Source: Bosea sp. 685 (lineage in GTDB: Bacteria; Pseudomonadota; Alphaproteobacteria; Rhizobiales; Beijerinckiaceae). From it: a stretch of 64,000 nt of DNA. Numbering within the stretch: position 1 is the first letter of the stretch; each line of letters opens with the position of its first letter. The position numbers and the translations under genes were made by a program. The stretch covers positions 5,084,001 through 5,148,000 of the forward strand of contig NZ_CP134779.1 of assembly GCF_031884435.1 (NCBI RefSeq). Reading direction: 5' to 3'. The notes under the pieces were generated by a model. That model did no database searches. It worked only from the letters and a program-made list of their open reading frames with translations, and had not been told where the DNA came from. Below are positions 32,005 to 40,275 of this stretch, in pieces.

Positions 32005-32834
32005 GGCGCCGCCTCCTTCGACAGGCCGCGCTTGAGGTAGAGGATCGCGGCGCCTGCGCTGATCAGATAGGTGATGACGCCAAGCGCATTCGCCGTGGCG
32101 TAGTCACCGTAGGAGTTGATGCGGAAGGCCATGTCGACCGTCAGCATGGTCGGCTGCGAGCCCGCGACCATCATCGGCACGGAGAGCACCGAGAGCATCG
32201 TCACGAAGGACAGCACGAGCGCGACGAGCAGCGTCGGCATCACCTGCGGCAGCGCCAGCTCGATGAGCACGCGAACACGCGAGGCGCCGAGATTGCGGCC
32301 GGCCTCCAGCGTCGCCCGGTCGATCGAGGCAAGCGCGCCGGCGAGCAGCAGCGCGACGAAAGGGGTCTGCTTCCAGACGAAGGTCGCGATGATGCCGCGC
32401 CAGTCGAGATAGCTCACGGCGCTCAGCGGCTCCATCAAGCCTAGCGAGACGAAGGTGTTGTTCATCAGCCCGTTCTTGGCGAGGAAGGTGCGCATGCACT
32501 GCGCCGCGACGATGAAGGGGATGAAGAGCGGCCAGCGATAGAGCGCCTTGAGCGTGCCGACGATCCAGGGATTCTCGCCCAATGTCAGCGTGCCGGCGAT
32601 GACGATCGCGGCAAGCGCGGTCAGCCCGCAGGACGCCAGCACGATCACCACCGTAAAGACGATGTCGGTCGAATACAGCTCATAGGCCTTGGCGAACCAG
32701 TCCAGCGTCAGCGAGCCGTCCGGCTTGGTGAAGGCCGAGATCAGCGAGAAGCCGAGCGGGTAGAGAAACAGCGCAGCGACCAGGAGAAGGCCGGGCGCGA
32801 TGAGGATCAGCGCCAGTTGGCGTTGGGAGAGCAT
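32001..32834 (-). CDS. PotB-like ABC transporter permease
   Basis: A 277-residue inner-membrane permease with about six helices. The first is LILIAPGLLLVAALFLYPLG and the EAA loop is EAGRNLGASRVRVLIELALP. Its stop overlaps the start of the frameshifted partner permease by four bases (ATGA). It belongs to a four-gene importer operon running from 35175 to 31190. The family carries polyamines, ferric complexes, phosphonates or sugar phosphates. Location inside the inositol region and an IolR-type site before the operon suggest an inositol-derived substrate. Confidence 0.9.
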   Translation of the reverse strand: MLSQRQLALILIAPGLLLVAALFLYPLGFSLISAFTKPDGSLTLDWFAKAYELYSTDIVFTVVIVLASCGLTALAAIVIAGTLTLGENPWIVGTLKALYRWPLFIPFIVAAQCMRTFLAKNGLMNNTFVSLGLMEPLSAVSYLDWRGIIATFVWKQTPFVALLLAGALASIDRATLEAGRNLGASRVRVLIELALPQVMPTLLVALVLSFVTMLSVLSVPMMVAGSQPTMLTVDMAFRINSYGDYATANALGVITYLISAGAAILYLKRGLSKEAAP

Positions 32835-32899
32835 GGACAGGCGCCGATCGCGAGGACGGGCGGCCCGGCGTCAAGCCGGGCCGGTGGTGGACTCGACCG

Positions 32900-34030
32900 T
32901 CAGTTCGAGACCTTCTTCTCGTAGCCTTCGAGGATGTCGTTGAAGTAGGGCGCGATCGGGAAGGCCTTGGCGTTCTTCGAGAGGTCGCTCGGGGTGATGT
33001 CGGTGAAGAGCTTGTTCCAGGCCGCCTGGTCGAGCTTGCCCTCGAGGTTCTTGGCATCGATGCCCGGATACCAGTTGAACTTCTTGACGATGCCGTCCGC
33101 CTGCACCTGCGGGCTGGTGGCGAGCGCGATGAACTCCTCGGCGAGCTTGCGGTTGGCGGTCTTCTCCGGCACCGCATAATACATCGGCTGTCCCGGCATG
33201 CCCGGAGAAGCGAGCTTGAGCTTCATGTTCGGCGGCAGCTTGCCGTCGGCCTGCCAGGAATAGAACATGTCGACCCAGACCGGCCCCATCGCGATCTCGC
33301 CGCGGTTGAGCATGTCGAGCGTGCCGGCATTGCCCGGCGTGATGACGACCGACTTGTTGAACTCCTTGAGATCGGCGAGAGCGCCGTCCCAGGACGCCTT
33401 CACGGCCGGATCATAGGGGCCCTTGATCAGCTTGTCGGCGTCGCCGCCGAAGGCGTAGACCCAGCCGGCGACGAAGGCGACGCCGGACATGCCGCCCTTG
33501 ATGCCGTTATAGCCGAACTGCTTTGGGTTCTTCTTGGCCCAGTCGCGCAGCTCCACGAAGGTGTTCGGCGGGGATTTGAGCAGATCGGCATTATAGGCGA
33601 GCGCGGTCTGCGACTGGAACATCGGGATGACGAAGCCCGAGACGTCGGCGCCGAGCGCGTTCTTCGCGGATTCGCTGGAGACGAGTTTCGCCGTGTCGAC
33701 CTTGTCGGTGTATTTGGCGAGCAGGCCTTCCTTCACCATCGTGCCGGCGGCCTTCTGGTGGATGACGACGACATCGAAATCGGTCGTCGTCGCGCTCTTC
33801 TGCGCGTCGAGCTTCTCATAGATCTTCTGCGAGCCGGAATCGCCGGCGCCGGTACCGACGGAAACCACCTTCACGCCGGGATGGGACTTTTCGAACATCG
33901 GCCCGAGATAGTCCTTCACGTAGTCGACCATGTTCTGGTCGCCGGCAGTGGCGACGTTCAGGGTCTGGGCGGCGAGCGGTGATGCCGCCATCAGCGCCGC
34001 GAGCGAACAGGCAATGGAGAGGAAGCGCAT
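32900..34030 (-). CDS. ABC transporter substrate-binding protein (family 1)
   Basis: A 376-residue periplasmic binding protein with a signal peptide (MRFLSIACSLAALMAASPLA, cleavage after LAA). The mature protein starts QTLNVATAGDQNMVDYVKDY, and contains GDSGSQKIYEKLDAQK and FVIPMFQSQTALAYNADLLK. It is the specificity component of the importer encoded on both sides. The ligand cannot be read from sequence. The regulatory context (GGAA-N6-TTCC box before the ATPase gene) points to inositol or an inositol phosphate. Confidence 0.88.
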   Translation of the reverse strand: MRFLSIACSLAALMAASPLAAQTLNVATAGDQNMVDYVKDYLGPMFEKSHPGVKVVSVGTGAGDSGSQKIYEKLDAQKSATTTDFDVVVIHQKAAGTMVKEGLLAKYTDKVDTAKLVSSESAKNALGADVSGFVIPMFQSQTALAYNADLLKSPPNTFVELRDWAKKNPKQFGYNGIKGGMSGVAFVAGWVYAFGGDADKLIKGPYDPAVKASWDGALADLKEFNKSVVITPGNAGTLDMLNRGEIAMGPVWVDMFYSWQADGKLPPNMKLKLASPGMPGQPMYYAVPEKTANRKLAEEFIALATSPQVQADGIVKKFNWYPGIDAKNLEGKLDQAAWNKLFTDITPSDLSKNAKAFPIAPYFNDILEGYEKKVSN

Positions 34031-34059
34031 GGGTCTGACTCCTGGGTGGGTCGATTTGG

Positions 34060-35175
34060 TCAGGCGGCGATCGTCCCGGCCTCGGATGCCGGGAAGATGT
34101 GGAGGCGCTGCAGCGGGATGCGCAGGCCAACTTTGGTTCCGAGTTCGTGGCGGTCGGCGTCGTCGACCGTGATCTGGCGGCCTGCCGCCTCGACCCGGTA
34201 GCGATAGACGCCGCCTGGATAGGCGCGCGCGGCGATCAGTCCCGGCACGATCAGATCGTCGACCGAGGTCGCGTCGCTGGCGTCAAGCCGCGCGACGTCG
34301 TCGCGAAAATAGGCGACAGCGTCACCGGCGGGCACAGTGTTGGACGGCCCCGCTGCGATGTGGGCAGTCGCGTCACCAGCACTGAGAGATGCGCCCTGCT
34401 CGGAGCGCTCGACGCGCAGCGGCAGGACGTTCTCGGCGCCCATGAAATTGGCGACGAAGGCGGTCGCCGGGTGGTCATAGACCTCCTCGGGCGTGCCGAC
34501 CTGCGCGATCCTGCCCGCCTGCATGATGACGAGCCGGTCGGCCATGGTCATGGCCTCCTCGCGATCATGCGTGACATGGACGGCGGTCAGGCCCAGACGC
34601 TGCTGGATCGCCCGGATCTCATGGCGCATCGTCATGCGGATCTTGGCGTCGAGATTGGATAATGGCTCGTCGAGCAGCAGGATGCCCGGATCGATGGCGA
34701 GCGCCCGGCCGAGCGCGACGCGCTGGCGCTGGCCGCCCGAGAGCGCCGTGACCTTGCGGCTCTCATAGCCGGCAAGGCCGAGGAATTCGAGCATGGCGGC
34801 GACCTTGGTCGCGATCTGCGCCTTCGAGGCGCCGCGCAGCTTCAAGCCGTAGCCGATGTTCTGCAGCACGGTCATATGCGGCCATAGCGCATAGGACTGG
34901 AACACCATCGCCATGCCGCGCTTCTCCGGTGGCAGCGCGGCGACATCCTTGCCGCCGACGATGATCGAGCCGGATTCGACCGGCACGAAGCCGCTCAGCG
35001 AGCGCAAAAGCGTGGTCTTGCCGCAGCCCGACGAGCCGAGGAGCGCGGTGAAGCTGCCGGGCGTGAAATCGAGGCTGACGCCGTGCAGCACCCGCGTGCC
35101 GCCATAGGCGACGTGAAGGTCGCGCACGGCGATGGCCGCGCCGCTTTGCGGCCCGTGCTGCAATTCCGTTGGCAA
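34060..35175 (-). CDS. ABC transporter ATP-binding protein (PotA/FbpC type)
   Basis: A 371-residue ATPase with Walker A LGSSGCGKTTLL, signature LSGGQRQRVALGRAL, Walker B ILLLDEPLSNLD and switch VTHDREEAM, plus a C-terminal TOBE-like domain. The start is most likely the TTG at 35175, with AAGGGAG upstream and just before the conserved N-terminal beta strand. A much longer open frame reaching beyond 35600 runs over the operator and the divergent gene and is not credible. It is the first gene of the importer operon. The IolR-type palindrome lies 38 bases upstream of the start. Confidence 0.85.
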   Translation of the reverse strand: MPTELQHGPQSGAAIAVRDLHVAYGGTRVLHGVSLDFTPGSFTALLGSSGCGKTTLLRSLSGFVPVESGSIIVGGKDVAALPPEKRGMAMVFQSYALWPHMTVLQNIGYGLKLRGASKAQIATKVAAMLEFLGLAGYESRKVTALSGGQRQRVALGRALAIDPGILLLDEPLSNLDAKIRMTMRHEIRAIQQRLGLTAVHVTHDREEAMTMADRLVIMQAGRIAQVGTPEEVYDHPATAFVANFMGAENVLPLRVERSEQGASLSAGDATAHIAAGPSNTVPAGDAVAYFRDDVARLDASDATSVDDLIVPGLIAARAYPGGVYRYRVEAAGRQITVDDADRHELGTKVGLRIPLQRLHIFPASEAGTIAA

Positions 35176-35212
35176 AACGCCGTCTCCCTTGCCGCGATCT
35201 TTTTCAGAATGA

Positions 35213-35230
35213 TTGGAACGTCTCTTCCAA
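35213..35230. promoter_or_regulatory. Candidate IolR operator TTGGAACGTCTCTTCCAA
   Basis: A perfect TTGGAA-N6-TTCCAA palindrome containing GGAA-N6-TTCC, the motif bound by the RpiR-family IolR of Sinorhizobium meliloti. It lies between the divergent importer operon (start 35175) and the 2H phosphoesterase gene (start 35299). A degenerate half site (GGAATAAATATAAC) follows near 35243. Confidence 0.7.
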
Positions 35231-35298
35231 TTTCTGATACGCTTGGAATAAATATAACGCCCGTCTCCGGCCGTGTGCAATAGGTTTGTGAACCTCTG

Positions 35299-35808
35299 AT
35301 GACACCCCTGATCCACTCCATCTGGCTGCTGCCGAAAACCGATGACGAGACGCTGCTGACGGAGGTGGTTACGGAGCTGTCGCGCCGCTTCGACACACCG
35401 CTCTTCGCGCCGCATCTGACGGTGAAGGGCGACACCGACCTGCCCATAGCAACGCTCGAAGCCGCGATCGCGGAAGCGGCCGGCGCGGTTGCGAGCTTTG
35501 CGGAAGAGATCGCCGCGATCGAGACGAGCGAAGCCTATTTCCGCTCGTTCTATGCGCGCTTCGCGGTCAGCGCACCGCTGGCGCAGCTGAAACAGCGATT
35601 GGACGTGCAGGCGGCAGAGGCCTTCATACCGCATGTCTCGCTGCTCTACGGCCCGGTCGCGCCAGAGCTGAAGGCCGCAGTGGCAGATGAGGTCGGGCGG
35701 AGGCTGAAAGGGCGAGCCATCAGCTTCGACCGGCTCTGCGTGGTGCGTTCGGGCCAGGATATCCCGATCGCCGATTGGCGCGTGATCGCGACCGCGCGGC
35801 TGGGCTGA
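35299..35808 (+). CDS. 2H phosphoesterase (cyclic phosphodiesterase / 2'-5' RNA ligase-like)
   Basis: A 169-residue protein of the 2H superfamily. The two catalytic H-x-T/S-x motifs are present as PHLTVKGD (residues about 38-45) and PHVSLLYG (about 112-119). Such enzymes open cyclic nucleotide 2',3'-phosphates or ADP-ribose 1'',2''-cyclic phosphate. It is transcribed away from an ABC importer across an IolR-type operator, inside an inositol locus. I therefore infer that its substrate may be an inositol cyclic phosphate or related diester. That is not established. It is convergent with the next ATPase gene, 13 bases apart. Confidence 0.82.
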   Translation: MTPLIHSIWLLPKTDDETLLTEVVTELSRRFDTPLFAPHLTVKGDTDLPIATLEAAIAEAAGAVASFAEEIAAIETSEAYFRSFYARFAVSAPLAQLKQRLDVQAAEAFIPHVSLLYGPVAPELKAAVADEVGRRLKGRAISFDRLCVVRSGQDIPIADWRVIATARLG

Positions 35809-35821
35809 TCGCTCGGCTGGC

Positions 35822-36886
35822 TCAGCCCGGCGGGATCAGCGTCACGCCCGAATTCGCGAAGCTGAGCTTCACCGGCGCGCCCTCGGCCAGCATCGGGCGG
35901 GCGCCGTACTGCACCACGAAGAGATCGGCGGCCTCGGTCTGGACGATGATGTCGAGGTGGTTGCCGAGATAGGTGCATTTGCGGATCGTGCCGGGCAGCC
36001 CCTCGCCCGTCGCCTCCGACAGGATCAGGCTCTCCGGCCGTACCGCGATCCGGGCCGGCCCCGGCCCAAGCCCACGCGCCGGCAAGGAGACGCTGGCCGA
36101 GCCGATCGCGACATCGGCGCGCCCCGCCGCGACGGAGCGGATCGTCACGTCGATCAGATTGGCGTCGCCGATGAAATCGGCGACGAAGGCATTGGCCGGC
36201 TCCTCATAGAGTTCGCGCGGCGCGCCTTCCTGCGCGATGCGCGAATTCGACATCACGATGATGCGGTCGGAAACGGCAAGCGCCTCCTCCTGATCATGGG
36301 TGACATAGGCGACCGTCAGGTTGAGACTCTGCTGCAATTCGCGGATCTCCTCGCGGACCCGGCGGCGCAGTTTCGCGTCGAGATTGGAGAGCGGCTCGTC
36401 GAAGAGCAGCACCTGCGGCTCCAGCACCAATGCGCGCGCCACCGCGACGCGCTGCTGCTGCCCGCCGGAGAGCTCGGACGGATAGCGGTTCTCGAAACCT
36501 TTCAGGCCGACAAGTGCAAGCTTCGACAGCGCCATCTCGCGTGCCACATCCTTGCCCAGCCCCTTCACGGTCGGGCCATAGGCGGCATTCTCCAGCACGC
36601 TCATATGCGGAAACAGCGCATAGGATTGGAACACCATGCTGACGTCGCGATCGGCGGCCGAAAGCCGCGTCACATCCTTGCCGCCGATCAGGATCTGACC
36701 GGCGCTGGCGATCTCGAGCCCGGCGATCATGCGTAGCGTCGTGGTCTTGCCGCAGCCGGAGGGGCCGAGCAGGGTGACGAGCTTGCCGGCCTCGATGGCG
36801 AAGCTGACATCGTCGACGGCCGTCACCGCGCCATAGCGCATGCTGACATTGCGGAACTCGACGGATGCGGGGCCGGCCTTCGTCAA
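35822..36886 (-). CDS. ABC transporter ATP-binding protein (AfuC/FbpC type)
   Basis: A 354-residue ATPase. Walker A is LGPSGCGKTTTL, signature [15 protein letters not shown], Walker B VLLFDEPLSNLD and switch VTHDQEEAL. The C-terminal ~110 residues form a TOBE-like domain. The start overlaps the stop of the double-length permease gene (ATGA at 36883-36886). With that permease and the binding protein at 39142 it forms a ferric/sugar-phosphate-type (FbpABC/AfuABC) importer. The operon also encodes an inositol monophosphatase and IolG. Confidence 0.9.
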   Translation of the reverse strand: MTKAGPASVEFRNVSMRYGAVTAVDDVSFAIEAGKLVTLLGPSGCGKTTTLRMIAGLEIASAGQILIGGKDVTRLSAADRDVSMVFQSYALFPHMSVLENAAYGPTVKGLGKDVAREMALSKLALVGLKGFENRYPSELSGGQQQRVAVARALVLEPQVLLFDEPLSNLDAKLRRRVREEIRELQQSLNLTVAYVTHDQEEALAVSDRIIVMSNSRIAQEGAPRELYEEPANAFVADFIGDANLIDVTIRSVAAGRADVAIGSASVSLPARGLGPGPARIAVRPESLILSEATGEGLPGTIRKCTYLGNHLDIIVQTEAADLFVVQYGARPMLAEGAPVKLSFANSGVTLIPPG

Positions 36887-39111
36887 CTTGCTGCTCCTTG
36901 ACTGATGGGATCGGAGACCGAGCCGGAGAGTGCGACGACCTTGTGCCGGCCGACTTTGCGCCGGCCGAGCTTGCGTTCGCCGACGCCGAGCTGGATCAGC
37001 CCGATGCCGGCGGCCATGACCACGATCAGCACCGAGGAATAGGCGATGGCGAGGCCAAACTCACCGGCCTCGACCCGGCCGACGATATAGGCGGTGGCAA
37101 GGTTGTACTCGGCCGAGACCAGGAAGATCACCGCGCTGACGGCGGTCATGCTGCGTACGAAGCTGTAGACCAGCGCCGCAACCAGCGCCGGGCGAAGCAG
37201 CGGCAGCACGACGCGCCAGAGCGTGGTGAAGCTGCGGGCGCGCAGCGTCGTCGAGGCCTCGTCCAGGCTCTTGTCGATCTGCGACAGGCCCGCGATGCCC
37301 GAGCGCACGCCGACCGGCATGTTGCGGAAGACAAAGGCGATGATCAGGATCAGCCCGGTGCCGGTGATCTCGATCGGCGGCACGTTGAAGGCCAGGATAT
37401 AGGCGACGCCGAGCACCGTGCCGGGAATGGCGAAGGAGAGCATCGTCGCGAATTCCAGGGTGCCGCGCCCGCTGAATTTCTGCCGCGTCAGCAGATAGGC
37501 GGTGAGCAGGCCGATCAGCGCCGTCAGCGGCGCCGAGATCGCCGCGACCTTCAGCGTCGTGAAGAAGGAGTTCCAGGCCGCGCCCTCGAAGAAGATCCCG
37601 CGACTGAAATCGATCGCGAAGCCGGTGCGGTAATGCTCCAGCGTCGGCGTGTAGTCGCGGCCCATCGTCTTGACGAAGCCGCCAACGAGGATGACGAGAT
37701 AGATCACCAGCGTGAGCGCCACCCAGGGCGCGACGGCCAGCCCCGCAAGCCAGGTCACCCGGCGCGGCAACGGCGTCGGCAGGCCGGCATCGCCCTTGCC
37801 CGTCACGGTCGTGTAGGATTTGCCGCCGAGCCAGCCCTGCTGCAGCCAGAAGGCGCCGAGCGTGAAGGCAAGCAGCACCATGGCGAGCACCGCCGCCTGG
37901 CCCTGATTATAGGCCGCGCCGACGACAGCAAAGAAGATCTTGGTCGAGAGCACCTCGAAATTGCCGCCAAGCACCAGCGGATTGCCGAAATCGGCCATGC
38001 TCTCGACAAAGCCGAGCAGGAAAGCGTTGGCGATGCCGGGTCGCAGCAATGGCCAGGTCACAGTCGAGAAGGTCTGCCAGCGGCCGGCCCCCAATGTCTG
38101 CGACGCCTCCTCCAGGCTCGGGCTGATGCCCTGGACCACGCCGATCAGGACGAGGAAGGCGATCGGCGCGAAGGCGAGAACCTGCGCCAGCAGCACGCCG
38201 GGCAAACCGTAGATCCAACGCGAGCGCGGAATCCCGAACCAGTCCGCCATGATCCCGGTGAAGAAGCCGGAACGGCCGAAGAGCAGGATCAGCGCGAGCC
38301 CGATCACGAAGGGCGGCGTGATGATCGGCAGCACCGTCAGCGCCCGCATCAGGCGCTTGCCGGGCATCGCCGTGCGCTGGAGCAGCAGCGCGCAGGCAAG
38401 ACCGAGCAGGGTCGTGATCACCCCGGTCAGCACGGCCAGGATCAGCGTGTTCCAGGCAACGCCGCAACTGGTGCCGCCGGAGACGCAGCCGAGCCCCCAG
38501 ATCGTGGCGCTGAAGAACCTGTCGGAGAAGGCCGAGAGCGCGACATGGCCGTTCTGATCGACCAGCGCGCTCTTCAGGATGACCATGACGGGCCAGAAGA
38601 TGAACAGCCCGATCAGCAAGACGACGATGCCGATGGCCGAGGTGGTGAACAGGTCGCCCCGGCAATAGCCGCGATAGGCCAGGCCATGGCAGGTCAGGAG
38701 CAGCAGCGAGAGCACCGTCAGGAAGGCGCCGCCGCCCATGCCGCCCTGCGCGACGTCCGCGCCGAACAATGCCGTGGCCCAGCCGGCGGCCGAGCCCTTG
38801 AGGACAATGCCGAAGCCCTGCAGGAAGAACACCGCTAGCCCCGCAGCGCCGGCCACGACGAGGACACGCGCCACCTTGCCGGAATCAGCGCCGCGGCAGA
38901 ACGCCGTTGCCACCAGGAGGGCCGCCCCGATCGGCAGCAGCCAGGGCGCTTCCCCGGACAAAGCGAGCGCGAGCGCGCTGCCCGCCTTGCCGAGCGGATA
39001 GCCGGAGAGCCAGCCGAACTGCACCAGGCTCATGCCCTCGGGCAGATACCAGGGCAGCGCGGCATAGCCGAGCCAGCCGATCAGGAGCACGAGTTGCGTG
39101 GCGCGGCGCAT
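36883..39111 (-). CDS. Double-domain ABC permease (AfuB/FbpB type)
   Basis: A 742-residue permease made of two permease halves fused head to tail. The EAA-type loops are LEEASQTLGAGRWQTFSTVT in the first half and DEASTTLRARSFTTLWRVVL in the second. About fifteen or more hydrophobic segments are visible, including four near the N-terminus before the first domain. This fused layout is typical of FbpB/AfuB-type permeases of ferric or sugar-phosphate importers. It is 30 bases after the binding-protein gene and overlaps the ATPase start by four bases. Confidence 0.9.
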   Translation of the reverse strand: MRRATQLVLLIGWLGYAALPWYLPEGMSLVQFGWLSGYPLGKAGSALALALSGEAPWLLPIGAALLVATAFCRGADSGKVARVLVVAGAAGLAVFFLQGFGIVLKGSAAGWATALFGADVAQGGMGGGAFLTVLSLLLLTCHGLAYRGYCRGDLFTTSAIGIVVLLIGLFIFWPVMVILKSALVDQNGHVALSAFSDRFFSATIWGLGCVSGGTSCGVAWNTLILAVLTGVITTLLGLACALLLQRTAMPGKRLMRALTVLPIITPPFVIGLALILLFGRSGFFTGIMADWFGIPRSRWIYGLPGVLLAQVLAFAPIAFLVLIGVVQGISPSLEEASQTLGAGRWQTFSTVTWPLLRPGIANAFLLGFVESMADFGNPLVLGGNFEVLSTKIFFAVVGAAYNQGQAAVLAMVLLAFTLGAFWLQQGWLGGKSYTTVTGKGDAGLPTPLPRRVTWLAGLAVAPWVALTLVIYLVILVGGFVKTMGRDYTPTLEHYRTGFAIDFSRGIFFEGAAWNSFFTTLKVAAISAPLTALIGLLTAYLLTRQKFSGRGTLEFATMLSFAIPGTVLGVAYILAFNVPPIEITGTGLILIIAFVFRNMPVGVRSGIAGLSQIDKSLDEASTTLRARSFTTLWRVVLPLLRPALVAALVYSFVRSMTAVSAVIFLVSAEYNLATAYIVGRVEAGEFGLAIAYSSVLIVVMAAGIGLIQLGVGERKLGRRKVGRHKVVALSGSVSDPISQGAAS

Positions 39112-39141
39112 GTCAGCCGTCTCCGCCCGAGGGCCCGTCGC

Positions 39142-40182
39142 CTACTTCGGCAGCGCCTTGACCTCGCGGTCCCATTTGGCGAGCAATCGCGTGCGCTCGG
39201 CCGAGGAGCCGTATTTGACGAAGTCGTAGTCGATCAGCTTCATCTCCGACATCTTCGGCGATTGCGGCGGCACCGGCGCATTCTTGTTCGACGGCACCTG
39301 ATAGGATTTCGCCGGTCCGGCGAGCCCCTGCGCGGCGGGCGTCAGCGCCCAGTCGTAGAACTTCTTGGCGTTGTCGAGATTGCGCGCGCCCTTGACGATC
39401 GACATCGAGCCGATCTCGTAGCCCGTGCCCTCGCAGGGCGCGACCGGCTTGATCGGATCGCCCTGCACCGCGAAGACGACGGCGTCGTGGATGAAGACGA
39501 TGCCGACGGCGGTCTCGCCCAGGCTCGTCGCCTTGGCCGGCGCGGCGCCCGATTTGGTGTACTGATTGATGTTCTTGTGCAGGGCCTTGAGATAGGCGAA
39601 GGCCTTGTCCTCGCCCATCAGCTGCACCACCGTCGCGAGCAGGTTATAGGCGGTGCCCGACGAGTTGGGGTCGGCGACCTGGACGTCGTCCTTGAGCTTG
39701 GGGTCGAGCAGATCGGCCCAGCATTTCGGCTCGGCCATGCCCTTGGACTTGATCTGCTGGGTGTTGAAGCCGAAGCCGAGCGCACCGGCATAGACGCCGA
39801 TCGAGCGCTGCTTGGCGGCCTTCCATTGCGAGATCGCCCAGTCGTTCAGGTCCTTGTTGGCGGGCGACTCATATTCCTGCGTCAGCCCCTCCTCGGCCGC
39901 CTGGAGATGCGGATCGCCAGTGCCACCCCACCAGATATCGCCACGCGGATTGGCCGATTCCGCCTTGAGCTGGGCATAGATCTCGCCCGCCGATTTGCGC
40001 GTCATCGCAACCTTGATGCCGGTCTCCTTCTCGAAGGCGGTCGACATGGCGCGGCACCACTCCTCCTGCACGCCGCAATACATCACCAGCGCGCCTTGCG
40101 CCTTCGCTGGAGAGGTTGCCAATGGCGAAGCGGCGGCAACAGCGGCGAACACTCCGGCGGCAAGCCAGGATTGGGTCTTCAT
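39142..40182 (-). CDS. AfuA/FbpA-like periplasmic substrate-binding protein
   Basis: A 346-residue binding protein with a signal peptide (MKTQSWLAAGVFAAVAAASP, cleavage after AKA near residue 28). The mature sequence begins QGALVMYCGVQEEWCRAMST and continues FEKETGIKVAMTRKSAGEIY. These are features of the FbpA/AfuA cluster of ferric or phosphorylated-sugar binding proteins. AGGGAGGA precedes the ATG at 40182. The iron-ligand tyrosine pair of classical FbpA is not evident, which favours a non-iron ligand. Beside an inositol monophosphatase gene, a phosphorylated inositol is the best guess. Confidence 0.85.
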   Translation of the reverse strand: MKTQSWLAAGVFAAVAAASPLATSPAKAQGALVMYCGVQEEWCRAMSTAFEKETGIKVAMTRKSAGEIYAQLKAESANPRGDIWWGGTGDPHLQAAEEGLTQEYESPANKDLNDWAISQWKAAKQRSIGVYAGALGFGFNTQQIKSKGMAEPKCWADLLDPKLKDDVQVADPNSSGTAYNLLATVVQLMGEDKAFAYLKALHKNINQYTKSGAAPAKATSLGETAVGIVFIHDAVVFAVQGDPIKPVAPCEGTGYEIGSMSIVKGARNLDNAKKFYDWALTPAAQGLAGPAKSYQVPSNKNAPVPPQSPKMSEMKLIDYDFVKYGSSAERTRLLAKWDREVKALPK

Positions 40183-40198
40183 GGTCGTCCTCCCTGGT

Positions 40199-40213
40199 CG
40201 AACGTTTCGTTCG
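40199..40213. promoter_or_regulatory. Perfect dyad CGAACG-TTT-CGTTCG before the binding-protein gene
   Basis: Two perfectly inverted 6-bp arms separated by TTT lie 17-31 bases upstream of the start at 40182, in the 93-bp gap after the phosphatase gene. It could be an operator for an internal promoter or a small hairpin setting binding-protein mRNA levels. It does not match the IolR motif. Confidence 0.5.
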
Positions 40214-40275
40214 TTGTTTTGTCGTTGGCTAAACTCTGACGGCTTTCGCGCAAAGATCAACGGATCAGTTGCTGG

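Noticed and set aside
36865..38838. A 657-codon plus-strand frame opposite the double permease
   Set aside because: It is a Gln/Arg/Asp-rich reverse reading of membrane-helix codons, with no recognisable protein features.
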